The notes beneath the pieces were generated by a model, which did no database searches, was not told where the DNA came from, and worked only from the letters and a program-made list of their open reading frames with translations. DNA of 64,000 nt from Paenibacillus ferrarius (GTDB lineage: Bacteria; Bacillota; Bacilli; Paenibacillales; NBRC-103111): NCBI RefSeq assembly GCF_002027705.1, contig NZ_MBTG01000034.1:289795-353794 (forward strand), given 5' to 3'. A program made the position numbers and the translations under genes. This document shows positions 27,133-36,365 of this stretch, piece after piece (within the stretch, counting starts at the first letter, position 1; every line of letters starts with the position of its first letter).

Positions 27133-28035
27133 ATGAAATCTGCATTAAAAGTCAATTCGATATCGGCTACGGCCAATTTGACTATCCACGTGTTGTTTAT
27201 TCTAATGGGGTTGACTTGTTTGGTTCCGCTGCTGCTGATTGTAGCGGTTTCCTTGAGCTCCGAACAATCAGTTGTCATCGACGGCTACAGGTTCTGGCCT
27301 CAGCAATTTTCATTGGAGGCTTACAAGTATCTTTTGCAGGAAGGTAAAACCATTATTCAGGCTTACGGTGTAACCATTTTCGTAACCGTTGTTGGTACGA
27401 TATTGAGCCTGCTCGTCATCTCATCATTTGCTTATCCATTGTCGAGAAAGGATTTTGCCTATCGCAAGCTATTTACCTTTCTGGTGGTTTTTACTTTGTT
27501 GTTCTCAGGCGGCATGGTCTCTTGGTATATGGTGACGACTCAAATCTTTCAGCTCAAAAATAATATATGGGCTTTGATCGTTCCGTATCTATTTAATGGA
27601 TGGTATGTAATGATTATGAGAACTTATTTCATGACATCGATTCCTGATGGGATTGTTGAATCGGCGAAAATCGATGGAGCCGGTGAGTATCGAATCTTCT
27701 TTTCTATCGTATTGCGACTGTCCTTGCCAGGTTTAGCGACGATTGGCCTGTTCAGCGCCATTGTGTATTGGAACGATTGGTGGCTGCCCCTTATGTTAAT
27801 CCAAGACGACAAGATATTGAATATTCAATATTTGTTATATAAAGCGCAGAGTACAGCCGACTTTTTATCTTCCGTAAGCGGACAGAATTACGGGACCGTT
27901 ATGCAAATTTCACCACCCTCGCTGACCGTTCGAATGGCGCTTGCCGTGGTCGGAATAGGTCCGATTGTGCTCGCTTATCCGTTTTTCCAAAAGTATTTTG
28001 TCCAAGGCTTGACAGTAGGCGCTATTAAAGGCTAA
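27133..28035 (+). CDS. YtcP/LplC-type ABC sugar permease (third importer)
   Basis: A 300-residue partner permease starting 12 bp after the previous gene, with GGAGGGAG before the ATG. Marks of the subfamily are CLVPLLLIVAVSLSSEQSV, TLLFSGGMVSWYMVTTQIFQLKNNIWALIVPYLFNGWYVMIM, the EAA loop GIVESAKIDGAGEYRIFFSIVLRLSLP, and the C-terminus KYFVQGLTVGAIKG. Confidence 0.92.
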   Translation: MKSALKVNSISATANLTIHVLFILMGLTCLVPLLLIVAVSLSSEQSVVIDGYRFWPQQFSLEAYKYLLQEGKTIIQAYGVTIFVTVVGTILSLLVISSFAYPLSRKDFAYRKLFTFLVVFTLLFSGGMVSWYMVTTQIFQLKNNIWALIVPYLFNGWYVMIMRTYFMTSIPDGIVESAKIDGAGEYRIFFSIVLRLSLPGLATIGLFSAIVYWNDWWLPLMLIQDDKILNIQYLLYKAQSTADFLSSVSGQNYGTVMQISPPSLTVRMALAVVGIGPIVLAYPFFQKYFVQGLTVGAIKG

Positions 28036-28086
28036 ATCCAATTATATTGGTTAGCATAGATACTCACAAATTGGGAGGTAATCCAA

Positions 28087-29625
28087 ATGTTAAAGGGGAA
28101 AAAGCAGGTGCAAGCGTTATCAGTGGCGATGTTGTCACTGTCCATCGTATTAGCAGGCTGCAGCAGCAGCAGCAGCGGCAAGCAGGCAAGTGTCACTACG
28201 ACGCCAAATCCAAATTCAAGTGTCAAACCGGCTCAAAGTGAATTAGCACCGTATCAAATCGACTGGTATATCATTGGAACAGGGCCTCAAGCGGATAATG
28301 AGTTGGTAGAAGCGGAAATCAACAAAATAACGCAACCACTCATTAATGCTACTGTCAAGATGCACGTTATTCCTTTCGGGGACTATGACAACAAGATGAC
28401 CGCTTCACTCGCAACCGGCGAGAAAGTAGATCTCATGTTTACGTCCAATGGAAATATGAATTACAATACGATGGTAGGCAAAGGGGCATTCGTCGATCTT
28501 ACGGATAAGCTCGATAAATTAGCGCCTGATGCGAAAAAGCTGTTGTCGGAAGGTTTCTTGCAAGCCAGCGCGATCAAAGGGCGAAATTACACGTTGGCGG
28601 CTTATAAGGAAAAAGGCTCTTGGCTCGGCATCATTGCTAGTAAAAATTTGATGGAAAAGTATAAAATCAATATTTCTCAGATGAAAAGCATAGAAGATAT
28701 GGAACCAGCTCTGAAAATCATCAAAGAGAATGAACCGGGAATTACGCCATTTCTAGCTACCATGATAACCAGAGCTCCTAATTTTAATAACCGGGATTTC
28801 TGGAATGTATCGCCCATTCAATCGCTTATGTTGAAAAAGGATGGAAGCGGCTATACACTGGAATTGGATGAGCCGGGATACATGAGTACGTTGAAAACGA
28901 TGAACAAATATTACAAGGCGGGATACATTCCGGCAGACGCGCCTGTTAAGAAAGTGACCAATGATGACAAAGCCAAATCTGGCTTTATACTCTCTCAATT
29001 GAAGCCGTATGTCGATGTTCAAGTGGGGAATGCAATCGGAATACCCATGGTGTACCAGAACTTCGGTAAGCCGATTACAACAACCAACGATTTGGTCGGC
29101 TCTATGATGGCAATTCCTACGAATTCCAAAAATCCTGACCGCGTATTAATGTTTTATAATATGATGTATGCCAATGAGAAGCTGATCAATTTGGTTGGGC
29201 GGGGAATCGAAGGCAAGCATTATATCACAAAAGGCGAAAAGCGGATCGACTATGCACCAGATACGGATAATGGGAAGAAGTCAGGATACAAGCCCAATAC
29301 GACTTGGGCATACGGGAACCAATTCCAGACTTATTTGATGCCTGGCGAACCGGATGATATTTGGGCGCAATTCAAAAAGTTCAATGACGAATCAGAAATT
29401 GTTCCAGATTTGGGCTTTAACTTTGACAGTTCCGCTTTAACAGCAGAGGTCGCAGCCATCAAAAACGTGGAAAGCGAATTTAGGCCGATCTTGGAAACCG
29501 GTTCGGTTGATCCGGAAGCTTATGTGCCCAAATTCAAGGAAAAGCTGAAAGCGGCAGGCATCGATAAAGTGCTTCAGGAAATGAATAAGCAATATGACAG
29601 CTGGAAGGCTTCAGGCAAAAAATAA
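28087..29625 (+). CDS. Substrate-binding lipoprotein with C-terminal DUF3502 domain
   Basis: A 512-residue LplA/LipO-like binding protein with lipobox LAGC (Cys25) followed by a Ser-rich linker. The sugar-binding fold covers about 50-440, and the last 70 residues (FNFDSSALTAEVAAIKNVESEFRPIL to the end) match DUF3502, often found at the C-terminus of this protein type. GGGAGG precedes the ATG. It should capture the oligosaccharide for the two upstream permeases. The regulator gene follows after 26 bp. Confidence 0.92.
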   Translation: MLKGKKQVQALSVAMLSLSIVLAGCSSSSSGKQASVTTTPNPNSSVKPAQSELAPYQIDWYIIGTGPQADNELVEAEINKITQPLINATVKMHVIPFGDYDNKMTASLATGEKVDLMFTSNGNMNYNTMVGKGAFVDLTDKLDKLAPDAKKLLSEGFLQASAIKGRNYTLAAYKEKGSWLGIIASKNLMEKYKINISQMKSIEDMEPALKIIKENEPGITPFLATMITRAPNFNNRDFWNVSPIQSLMLKKDGSGYTLELDEPGYMSTLKTMNKYYKAGYIPADAPVKKVTNDDKAKSGFILSQLKPYVDVQVGNAIGIPMVYQNFGKPITTTNDLVGSMMAIPTNSKNPDRVLMFYNMMYANEKLINLVGRGIEGKHYITKGEKRIDYAPDTDNGKKSGYKPNTTWAYGNQFQTYLMPGEPDDIWAQFKKFNDESEIVPDLGFNFDSSALTAEVAAIKNVESEFRPILETGSVDPEAYVPKFKEKLKAAGIDKVLQEMNKQYDSWKASGKK

Positions 29626-29651
29626 ACAGGTTGTTGACAGGAGGAGAAGTA

Positions 29652-31889
29652 ATGAAAGTTCCGTCTCGCATGCTGGAAAGTCGTTACTTCTCCAGCCTGT
29701 TCGTTTATTTATCAACTTTAATGGCAGTCGTTGTGCTGGCTGTGTCTTTTATTTTGTATCTCCAGTTTGTGAAGATTGAGCAAAGGAAAATATATACGTT
29801 TTCTGAGGAATCGTTGTCGCAGATCAGCTCGGCGGCGGATTCTGTGCTGGAGAACGCCAAAATGGCCATAGCCCAAATTCTGCTCGATAAGGATATGTCC
29901 AAAATTTTTTATCCAGCAGCTACGGATCCTGTAGACATGAAAAACATCACAGATAGGCTCAATCTGATTGCCTCAATGCCGTTTCTCCACTCTGTCTATC
30001 TATACAATGGCAAGCTGGATGTTTATTATATCAGCAACTACGGCCTGCAAAAAAAATCCAATGTCGATGATCAGGAGATTGTGGATATTATCAAGGGCTT
30101 TAAGCCCGAGATGAATTTGAAACCGATTACACGCACGATCAAAAGACAATCTAACTTCGTCGGAATCGAATACAATGTGTATACCTTTATTTATTATGAA
30201 GCAACGAGCTCGGAAGAAGGAAGCGCTATCGTCTTGAATGTCTCTGATTCCTGGATGAAGAAGGTCATTGAAGGCATGGACAAAAACCGCAATGGCAGCA
30301 TCATCATGATGGATTCGCAGGGAGTTATGTTCAGCAGCATCTATAAGGACAGTATGCTAAGTGCATTATCGGATCAGGAATTTGTGCAGGATATTTTGCA
30401 TTCCAAGGAGAAGTCCGGTCATTTCATCGGGAAAGTGGATGGGGTCAAGTCTCTCATCACGTTTGCCTCATCGGATTCCCTTGACTGGAAGTTCGTCCGA
30501 TACACGCCTTATGAGGTTGTCGTTAAGGATGTCAATACGATGCGAACAAGAACGCTGGGAATTTGCCTGTTGCTGATCGTTGTGGGCTTTGCGTTGTCTT
30601 ATTTATCTTCTAAAAGGCTGAACCGCCCTATGGCCGCTATGCTGAAGAGAGTAGGGATACAAGATCAAGCCTTAAGAGAAAATTCATACAAGTTGAAGCA
30701 GGATTTCTTGCGACAATGGATGTTATCGGATGGTCAAGTCTCTAAGCCAATTGTGATAAAGCAATTGGAACATTTCGAGATTAGTTTGGATACCCATCGT
30801 CCCATTGTAATACTGCTTCTGAAGATCGATCACTTCAAAGAATTTTCTTTGCAGTATAGCTTCAAAGATAGAGGCTTGTTGCGATTCGGGGTTATGAATA
30901 TTGCTTCGGAGATTATATCTGGTTATGTTCCCTGCGAAGCGGTAGATCTCGGGGATGATCACGTGGTCTTCATGATGAATGAACTTAAAGGAATAGATAT
31001 TGATAAACTGGTACAGGACATTCAACAGGCGATCAAAAAACATCTTAAAATGTCTGTGACGGCTGCTGTGAGTCGACCTGGCTTAGATATTTGGGATTGC
31101 CGTCAATGTTATGCGGATGCTCTTGAAGCCTCTCAATTCCGTGTCTTTTACGGGTGGGGCTCGCTTATTCATGCTGAGTTCACGGCTGAAAGAAACTGTC
31201 GAACGTTCCGCTATCCGATCCAACAGGAGGAACAGTTGACGGATGCTTTGATGTCAGGCCGGATGGAAGAGGTGAAGAGGCTTTGTTCTGTGATTCTGGA
31301 ATCGACGGACGGGTATGCGTACAAAGATCTTCAACTGACGGTATTCCGCTTATTTTTTGCCATTAATATGGTCGTAGATACGCTCGAAAAGGCGTCTGGA
31401 TACGGATTCTCAATCAATTTCGGTGAAGTGTTTGCACAGTTATCTGAATTAGAGCGGCTCTCGGATATTCAGAACCAATTTCTGGAGTCGTTCCAACGTA
31501 TTGAAGAGAAGCTGGGTGAGCGTAAAAACACCAGATATGATGAACTGATGCGGAGAATACGCGGTATCATTGAATTGCAGTATATGAATGATGATTTAAG
31601 TATTGATAGTATCGCGGATATTCTGAATATGTCTTCCGTTTATTTGGGCAGGTTGATCAAGAAGTATACATCCAAGACCATTAACGACTACATCATAGAA
31701 GTCAGGATCGAGAAATCAATGGATCTGTTAGCCTCTTCGAATAAGACGATTACGGAAATATCCAAGGATACGGGCTTTGCCAGTATGAGCTATTTTGGCA
31801 GAGTGTTCAAAAAAATACAGGGAATTACGCCGAACGAATATAGACAGAAAATGAGGGAAACGTCCCAGACGAATGGAAATGAAAGTTGA
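29652..31889 (+). CDS. Membrane-anchored AraC-family regulator with extracellular sensor
   Basis: About 745 residues. Helix 1 (around 12-38) and helix 2 (around 297-318, LGICLLLIVVGFALSYLSSKRL) bracket an extracellular Cache-like sensor, so the protein reads a signal outside the cell. The cytoplasmic part has a middle region (about 340-630) and a C-terminal AraC domain (about 640-735): LSIDSIADILNMSSVYLGRLIKKYTSK and ITEISKDTGFASMSYFGRVFKKIQGITPNEYRQ. ATG 29652 is chosen for its AGGAGGAG site. It joins sensing and DNA binding in one chain, unlike the split YesM/YesN pair elsewhere in the window. It likely controls this importer and the GH9 gene. Confidence 0.9.
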   Translation: MKVPSRMLESRYFSSLFVYLSTLMAVVVLAVSFILYLQFVKIEQRKIYTFSEESLSQISSAADSVLENAKMAIAQILLDKDMSKIFYPAATDPVDMKNITDRLNLIASMPFLHSVYLYNGKLDVYYISNYGLQKKSNVDDQEIVDIIKGFKPEMNLKPITRTIKRQSNFVGIEYNVYTFIYYEATSSEEGSAIVLNVSDSWMKKVIEGMDKNRNGSIIMMDSQGVMFSSIYKDSMLSALSDQEFVQDILHSKEKSGHFIGKVDGVKSLITFASSDSLDWKFVRYTPYEVVVKDVNTMRTRTLGICLLLIVVGFALSYLSSKRLNRPMAAMLKRVGIQDQALRENSYKLKQDFLRQWMLSDGQVSKPIVIKQLEHFEISLDTHRPIVILLLKIDHFKEFSLQYSFKDRGLLRFGVMNIASEIISGYVPCEAVDLGDDHVVFMMNELKGIDIDKLVQDIQQAIKKHLKMSVTAAVSRPGLDIWDCRQCYADALEASQFRVFYGWGSLIHAEFTAERNCRTFRYPIQQEEQLTDALMSGRMEEVKRLCSVILESTDGYAYKDLQLTVFRLFFAINMVVDTLEKASGYGFSINFGEVFAQLSELERLSDIQNQFLESFQRIEEKLGERKNTRYDELMRRIRGIIELQYMNDDLSIDSIADILNMSSVYLGRLIKKYTSKTINDYIIEVRIEKSMDLLASSNKTITEISKDTGFASMSYFGRVFKKIQGITPNEYRQKMRETSQTNGNES

Positions 31890-31922
31890 TGTAGTGGTGA
31901 AACAAATAAGGAGGGATTAATA

Positions 31923-34900
31923 ATGTCAAAAATGCTTAAATTCGTGAATGTATATAAACGTATCCTTAGTTTGTATTTAGTTCTTCTGCTGGTTTGCATG
32001 TCGCCCATGTCCGCCTTTGCTGCTGTGCCCGCACTTCCCGGACCGTCGAATCCATTGAACTATGATGATTTTGCCGGAGGCGGCACCTTCAAGTCGGTTT
32101 GGGCCAATTGGTATAACCAGAGTGGAGGTACAGGCACCTTTGCGAAGACGACGATTGACAGTAGGACTGTCGGGAAATTCACGCAGACGCCAGCTTCGAG
32201 CTCGTCATGGGCCAAGTTTGAACCACAGCATGACAACGGTAATTTTGTCGGCTATCGCTATGTCACTCTGGAAATGAAAAATCCGGGCTATGCCAACAGC
32301 CGAATACGATTCGAAATTTCCGATGATACAGGAAAGACCTATGATTTATCCAGTGGGTTCATAGCGGTTCCGACGGATTGGACCACTTTTAGTTTTGACA
32401 TGAATAAATTCCCGAAACTTAACAAAAAAAGTGTTCATATCGCGATATGGCTGAGCCAAACGAGTGGACAATATGGAGAAATGTTACTCGACAATATCAG
32501 AGCTACTTCCGTTCAAAGTGGCACAGCACCAACGATTACGGGGACCAGTGTGAACATAAGCTCCGGAGATGAGAATACGCGGTTTACCTTTAAGGCAACT
32601 TATACCGAAGTGGATAATGAGAAGCCGTTAGCGATGCAAGTCATTGTAGATGATAAGGACATTTATGAGATGGACGAAGTAGATCGAGGGGATCTTACCT
32701 ATACGGATGGTAAAGCCTATTCATTCTCGACGAAACTGGCAGCGGGCAATCATACGTATTATTTCCGTACAGGTGAAGGTACATCAGATCAGGTTACAAC
32801 AGCAAGTCAAAGTATAGCAGTCGGCAGTGTAACGCAAACCGTCGATGTAAATGATAATGTAGTTGGAAGCGTTTACAATCAATTTCAATATGCAGGAAAC
32901 GGTTGGATATACGATACTGCTCCAGCGGGAAGCTATCAGTTGGATAACCATTATTCCTCAAATGCGAACGATACGGCCTCGTTTCCTTTTATCGGAACCT
33001 TGGTGAACGTTTATGGTGCAAAGGACCCTGCTGGCGGCATTGCCGCAATCTCCATTGACGGGGGAACGGAGCTGAATGTTGACACATATGCTTCCTCTAG
33101 ACAAGACAATGTACTGCTTTACACAAGTCCACAACTGTCTAAAGGGATTCATACCGTAAAAGTGAGGGTCACAGGACAAAAGCAAGCAAGCTCGACAGGA
33201 ACCCGCATCTCTGTTGATCGGGTGCGTGCAACGCTCTATGTCGGGAGTCTGATTGACAGTATCAATGTTTCTCAAGGGGGATACAGCTCTGGGGATTACA
33301 AGTATGCAACGGTTACTGCTACGGATTCCTTGAGTGATACCACCTATCAGGTCTTGGACGGTGCCAACGTAGTTGCTTCCGGAATCATGAAGGATGAGGG
33401 GAAGACGTGGGGGAAACGGGTATATGCCATTGATTTTTCATCGTTGGCTCAGACGGGGACGAATTTTACGATCAGAACGAATGGCGTTTCTTCTTACGCT
33501 TTTCCTATTCAGGCAAACATGTGGAACTCTTATAAGGATGAAATGACAGCCTTCTACAGGCTGCAGCGCACGAACGATACAACCAAAGCTTATCCGGCTG
33601 GCTACAGTGATATAGCGCCATCCACTAAAATATTCCACCCGGATTCATTCCTGGATGATGCCTACAATTATGATACAGGTGTCCATTATGACCTGTCAGG
33701 AGGCTGGTTTGATGCTGGCGACTATGGCAAGTACGGTGGAAACCAATGGGTGCAAGGCGAAATCGCGTTGTCCTATGCCAGACATGCGAATTCAGCCTTG
33801 GTTAACTATGATAATGATGCCAATGGCATTCCTGATTTGATTGACGAGGCCAAATATGGCAGCGAAAACTTAATCAAATTTGCTAATCAATTCGGCGGAG
33901 CTATGTATAGTATCAAACATACGGCAGGTTTTGTGCATCCTGAGAAAGTGACGGATAATATCGTCGGTACGCAAGATGATCCTTATTTTTTACCCATTGT
34001 CCAGGTAGGGGGTTCTGGGAAAGCAGCCGGCTCTCTGGCTGCAACAGCGCGTGCCATCAACCTAGCTCTGGCAGGCAGTAAAATTGCTGCAGCCAAAATA
34101 GCGGAAATGCAGGCATTTGCCACTGCATGCTCTAATGCTGCCGTTACTTTCTATAATTATACCGTAGCCAATCAGTATGGATCACAGGGATCTTATGAAA
34201 CGATTGGCGGTATTCCGAATACCTTGCTATGGGCGGAAGTAGAACTATACCTGCTGACGAATGATGCTGCCTACAAAAATAGCGCGCAATCGCGAATTGC
34301 ACCGCTCACCGAGAACGATATCAAATCGACCAACTACTGGGATTTGCGGCCAATGACATTGGCGGAGTTTTATCCCGTTGCCGATGCGGCAACACAGGTG
34401 CAAATCCAGAGTCTGCTTAAGAAACAAATGGAATATTTCGTATCTTCGATGGACGATACACCCTATGGGGTGCTGAACGAATTTAGCAATTTCGGCGTCA
34501 ATGAACCATTGGCATCTTATATTGGCGATGCGATCAGGTACAATGAGCTTTTCCCTGATCCGGCCGTCATGCGCGCTGCTTTGAAGGGAATGTATTGGAT
34601 ATTCGGCAATAATCCGTGGAACATGAGCTGGGTTTCGGGCATTGGTACCGATTACGTGGACTTCCTGCATACGCATCTGGATGAGGATTCCTACGATCTG
34701 AACAATAAAGGGGTCGTGATCCCAGGAGCGATGGCATCCGGGCCTAACATGAAGGATACGAAGGATCCAGCAAGTGTAAGCCCGTGGTATATGGACAGAG
34801 GTCTATACGCAGACGACATGAACCAATGGCGATATAATGAATTCAGCATCAGCATTGTAGCCGGATTATTTTATTCGATTATGGCCCTATCGGATACGCA

Positions 34901-36365
34901 CGGAGCTTCAATTGGGGGGACGGAGCCGATCAAGCTGCCGATTACTTCCCCGCAAACCGGAGATTTCGTGACGGGGGATGTGACTATTTTTGCCCAGCCT
35001 ACTGCGGCCTTGAGCGCGGTCGAATCCAATGTAGCTGGCAGTGTCTATGCACCTATGACCGTCACGAATGGGATTTATTCGGATATTTATCACGCAAGTG
35101 GCGATGCCCCCTTTACCAATAAGCGAATTTATGTAAGAGGCACCGATGCGCTCGGAAACTTCACTTACAGCGCTGCTCATTTCACTGTTGCTGCTCCACT
35201 GCCGGATCCTGCGCATCCGCTCCTGTATGACGACTTTGGCGGCAATGGAACCTGGGGGAAATCCAAACAGGGTTGGGTCAACTGGTACAATCAGAATGGA
35301 GGCACAGCCGAATATAAGGAAATCACAGCAGATGGGCGAACGGTTGGTCGATTTGCACATACGCCAGCATCAGCTGCATCGCAAGCCAAGTTTGAACCGT
35401 GGAAAGATACAGTGGACTTATCCGGCTATAAATATATCAACTTTGTTGTGAAAAACTCTGGCTACCCGAACAGTCAAGTCAATATAACCGGTTTCAGTCC
35501 TGGCTGGATAACCGTTCCGAACACCTGGACAACGCTCTCTTATGATTTGGATCAAAATACGAAATTAGATAAAAAAGCGGTTCATCTGGAGCTGTTTCTC
35601 AAGCAGACAACCGGCGTTTACGGCGAATTGCTGATCGATGAAATCTATGCCTCCAATCAAGTCAGCGGCACAGCGCCTACGATTACCGGAGCTAGCTTGA
35701 ATGCAGCGGCAGGCAATGAGGCTACCTTGTTTACCTTTCAAGCTACTTATACCGATGCAGAGAATCAGAAGCCATTCCGGATGCAGCTGATTATCGACGG
35801 TGTAATTAAAGATATGCAGGAGTTGAATGTAAACGATACAACTTATACGGATGGCAAGACCTATACGTTCACTACAAAGCTGCCGGCTGGAACGCATTCC
35901 TACTATTTCCGTACAACGGATACGACAACGAATGTCGTAAGTACGGCTTTGCAGACAGGGCCAACGGTACAACCGGGAACGAATACGAAATATGAAGCAG
36001 AGAATGCAGTTCTTTCTGGAGGAGCTGCTGTGAAGAGCAATCATACCGGATATTCCGGAAGTGGATTTGTTGCTGGTTACGGTGCCGTAGGAGCGGGAAC
36101 GACGTTCACTGTCAACGCGAATGAATCCGGCAATCATGAGGTTACCTTGCGATTTGCCAATAGCAACCCAACGGCAAGAACGCTTAGTATTTATGTGAAT
36201 GGCATTAAAATAAAGCAGACCAGTCTCCCGAATATAGGCAATTGGGAGACATGGGGGAATAAGACGGAAGTATTGCTGCTTAATGCTGGCACGAACACGA
36301 TCGCTTATCAATTTGATTCAGGTGATAGCGGAAGTGTCAATCTTGATTATGTGATTGTTAATTAG
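31923..36365 (+). CDS. Large secreted GH9 glycoside hydrolase with mirrored accessory modules
   Basis: A 1480-residue secreted enzyme. A signal peptide (about 1-37) ends near SAFA. Order of modules: beta-sandwich module 1 (about 42-195), Ig-like module (about 198-300), a CBM-like domain (about 305-440), CelD_N-type Ig domain (about 443-530), the GH9 catalytic toroid (about 535-995), a linker Ig domain (about 1000-1090), then second copies of the beta-sandwich (about 1096-1255) and Ig-like modules (about 1258-1350), and a C-terminal CBM6/35-like domain (1356-1480, beginning YEAENAVLSGGAAV). GH9 catalytic marks are GGWFDAGDYGKYG (Asp pair near 597-600) and QWRYNEFSISIVAG (acid Glu near 972). 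It cuts beta-glucans such as cellulose, xyloglucan or a relative. Its stop overlaps the convergent sulfatase gene. Confidence 0.9.
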   Translation: MSKMLKFVNVYKRILSLYLVLLLVCMSPMSAFAAVPALPGPSNPLNYDDFAGGGTFKSVWANWYNQSGGTGTFAKTTIDSRTVGKFTQTPASSSSWAKFEPQHDNGNFVGYRYVTLEMKNPGYANSRIRFEISDDTGKTYDLSSGFIAVPTDWTTFSFDMNKFPKLNKKSVHIAIWLSQTSGQYGEMLLDNIRATSVQSGTAPTITGTSVNISSGDENTRFTFKATYTEVDNEKPLAMQVIVDDKDIYEMDEVDRGDLTYTDGKAYSFSTKLAAGNHTYYFRTGEGTSDQVTTASQSIAVGSVTQTVDVNDNVVGSVYNQFQYAGNGWIYDTAPAGSYQLDNHYSSNANDTASFPFIGTLVNVYGAKDPAGGIAAISIDGGTELNVDTYASSRQDNVLLYTSPQLSKGIHTVKVRVTGQKQASSTGTRISVDRVRATLYVGSLIDSINVSQGGYSSGDYKYATVTATDSLSDTTYQVLDGANVVASGIMKDEGKTWGKRVYAIDFSSLAQTGTNFTIRTNGVSSYAFPIQANMWNSYKDEMTAFYRLQRTNDTTKAYPAGYSDIAPSTKIFHPDSFLDDAYNYDTGVHYDLSGGWFDAGDYGKYGGNQWVQGEIALSYARHANSALVNYDNDANGIPDLIDEAKYGSENLIKFANQFGGAMYSIKHTAGFVHPEKVTDNIVGTQDDPYFLPIVQVGGSGKAAGSLAATARAINLALAGSKIAAAKIAEMQAFATACSNAAVTFYNYTVANQYGSQGSYETIGGIPNTLLWAEVELYLLTNDAAYKNSAQSRIAPLTENDIKSTNYWDLRPMTLAEFYPVADAATQVQIQSLLKKQMEYFVSSMDDTPYGVLNEFSNFGVNEPLASYIGDAIRYNELFPDPAVMRAALKGMYWIFGNNPWNMSWVSGIGTDYVDFLHTHLDEDSYDLNNKGVVIPGAMASGPNMKDTKDPASVSPWYMDRGLYADDMNQWRYNEFSISIVAGLFYSIMALSDTHGASIGGTEPIKLPITSPQTGDFVTGDVTIFAQPTAALSAVESNVAGSVYAPMTVTNGIYSDIYHASGDAPFTNKRIYVRGTDALGNFTYSAAHFTVAAPLPDPAHPLLYDDFGGNGTWGKSKQGWVNWYNQNGGTAEYKEITADGRTVGRFAHTPASAASQAKFEPWKDTVDLSGYKYINFVVKNSGYPNSQVNITGFSPGWITVPNTWTTLSYDLDQNTKLDKKAVHLELFLKQTTGVYGELLIDEIYASNQVSGTAPTITGASLNAAAGNEATLFTFQATYTDAENQKPFRMQLIIDGVIKDMQELNVNDTTYTDGKTYTFTTKLPAGTHSYYFRTTDTTTNVVSTALQTGPTVQPGTNTKYEAENAVLSGGAAVKSNHTGYSGSGFVAGYGAVGAGTTFTVNANESGNHEVTLRFANSNPTARTLSIYVNGIKIKQTSLPNIGNWETWGNKTEVLLLNAGTNTIAYQFDSGDSGSVNLDYVIVN

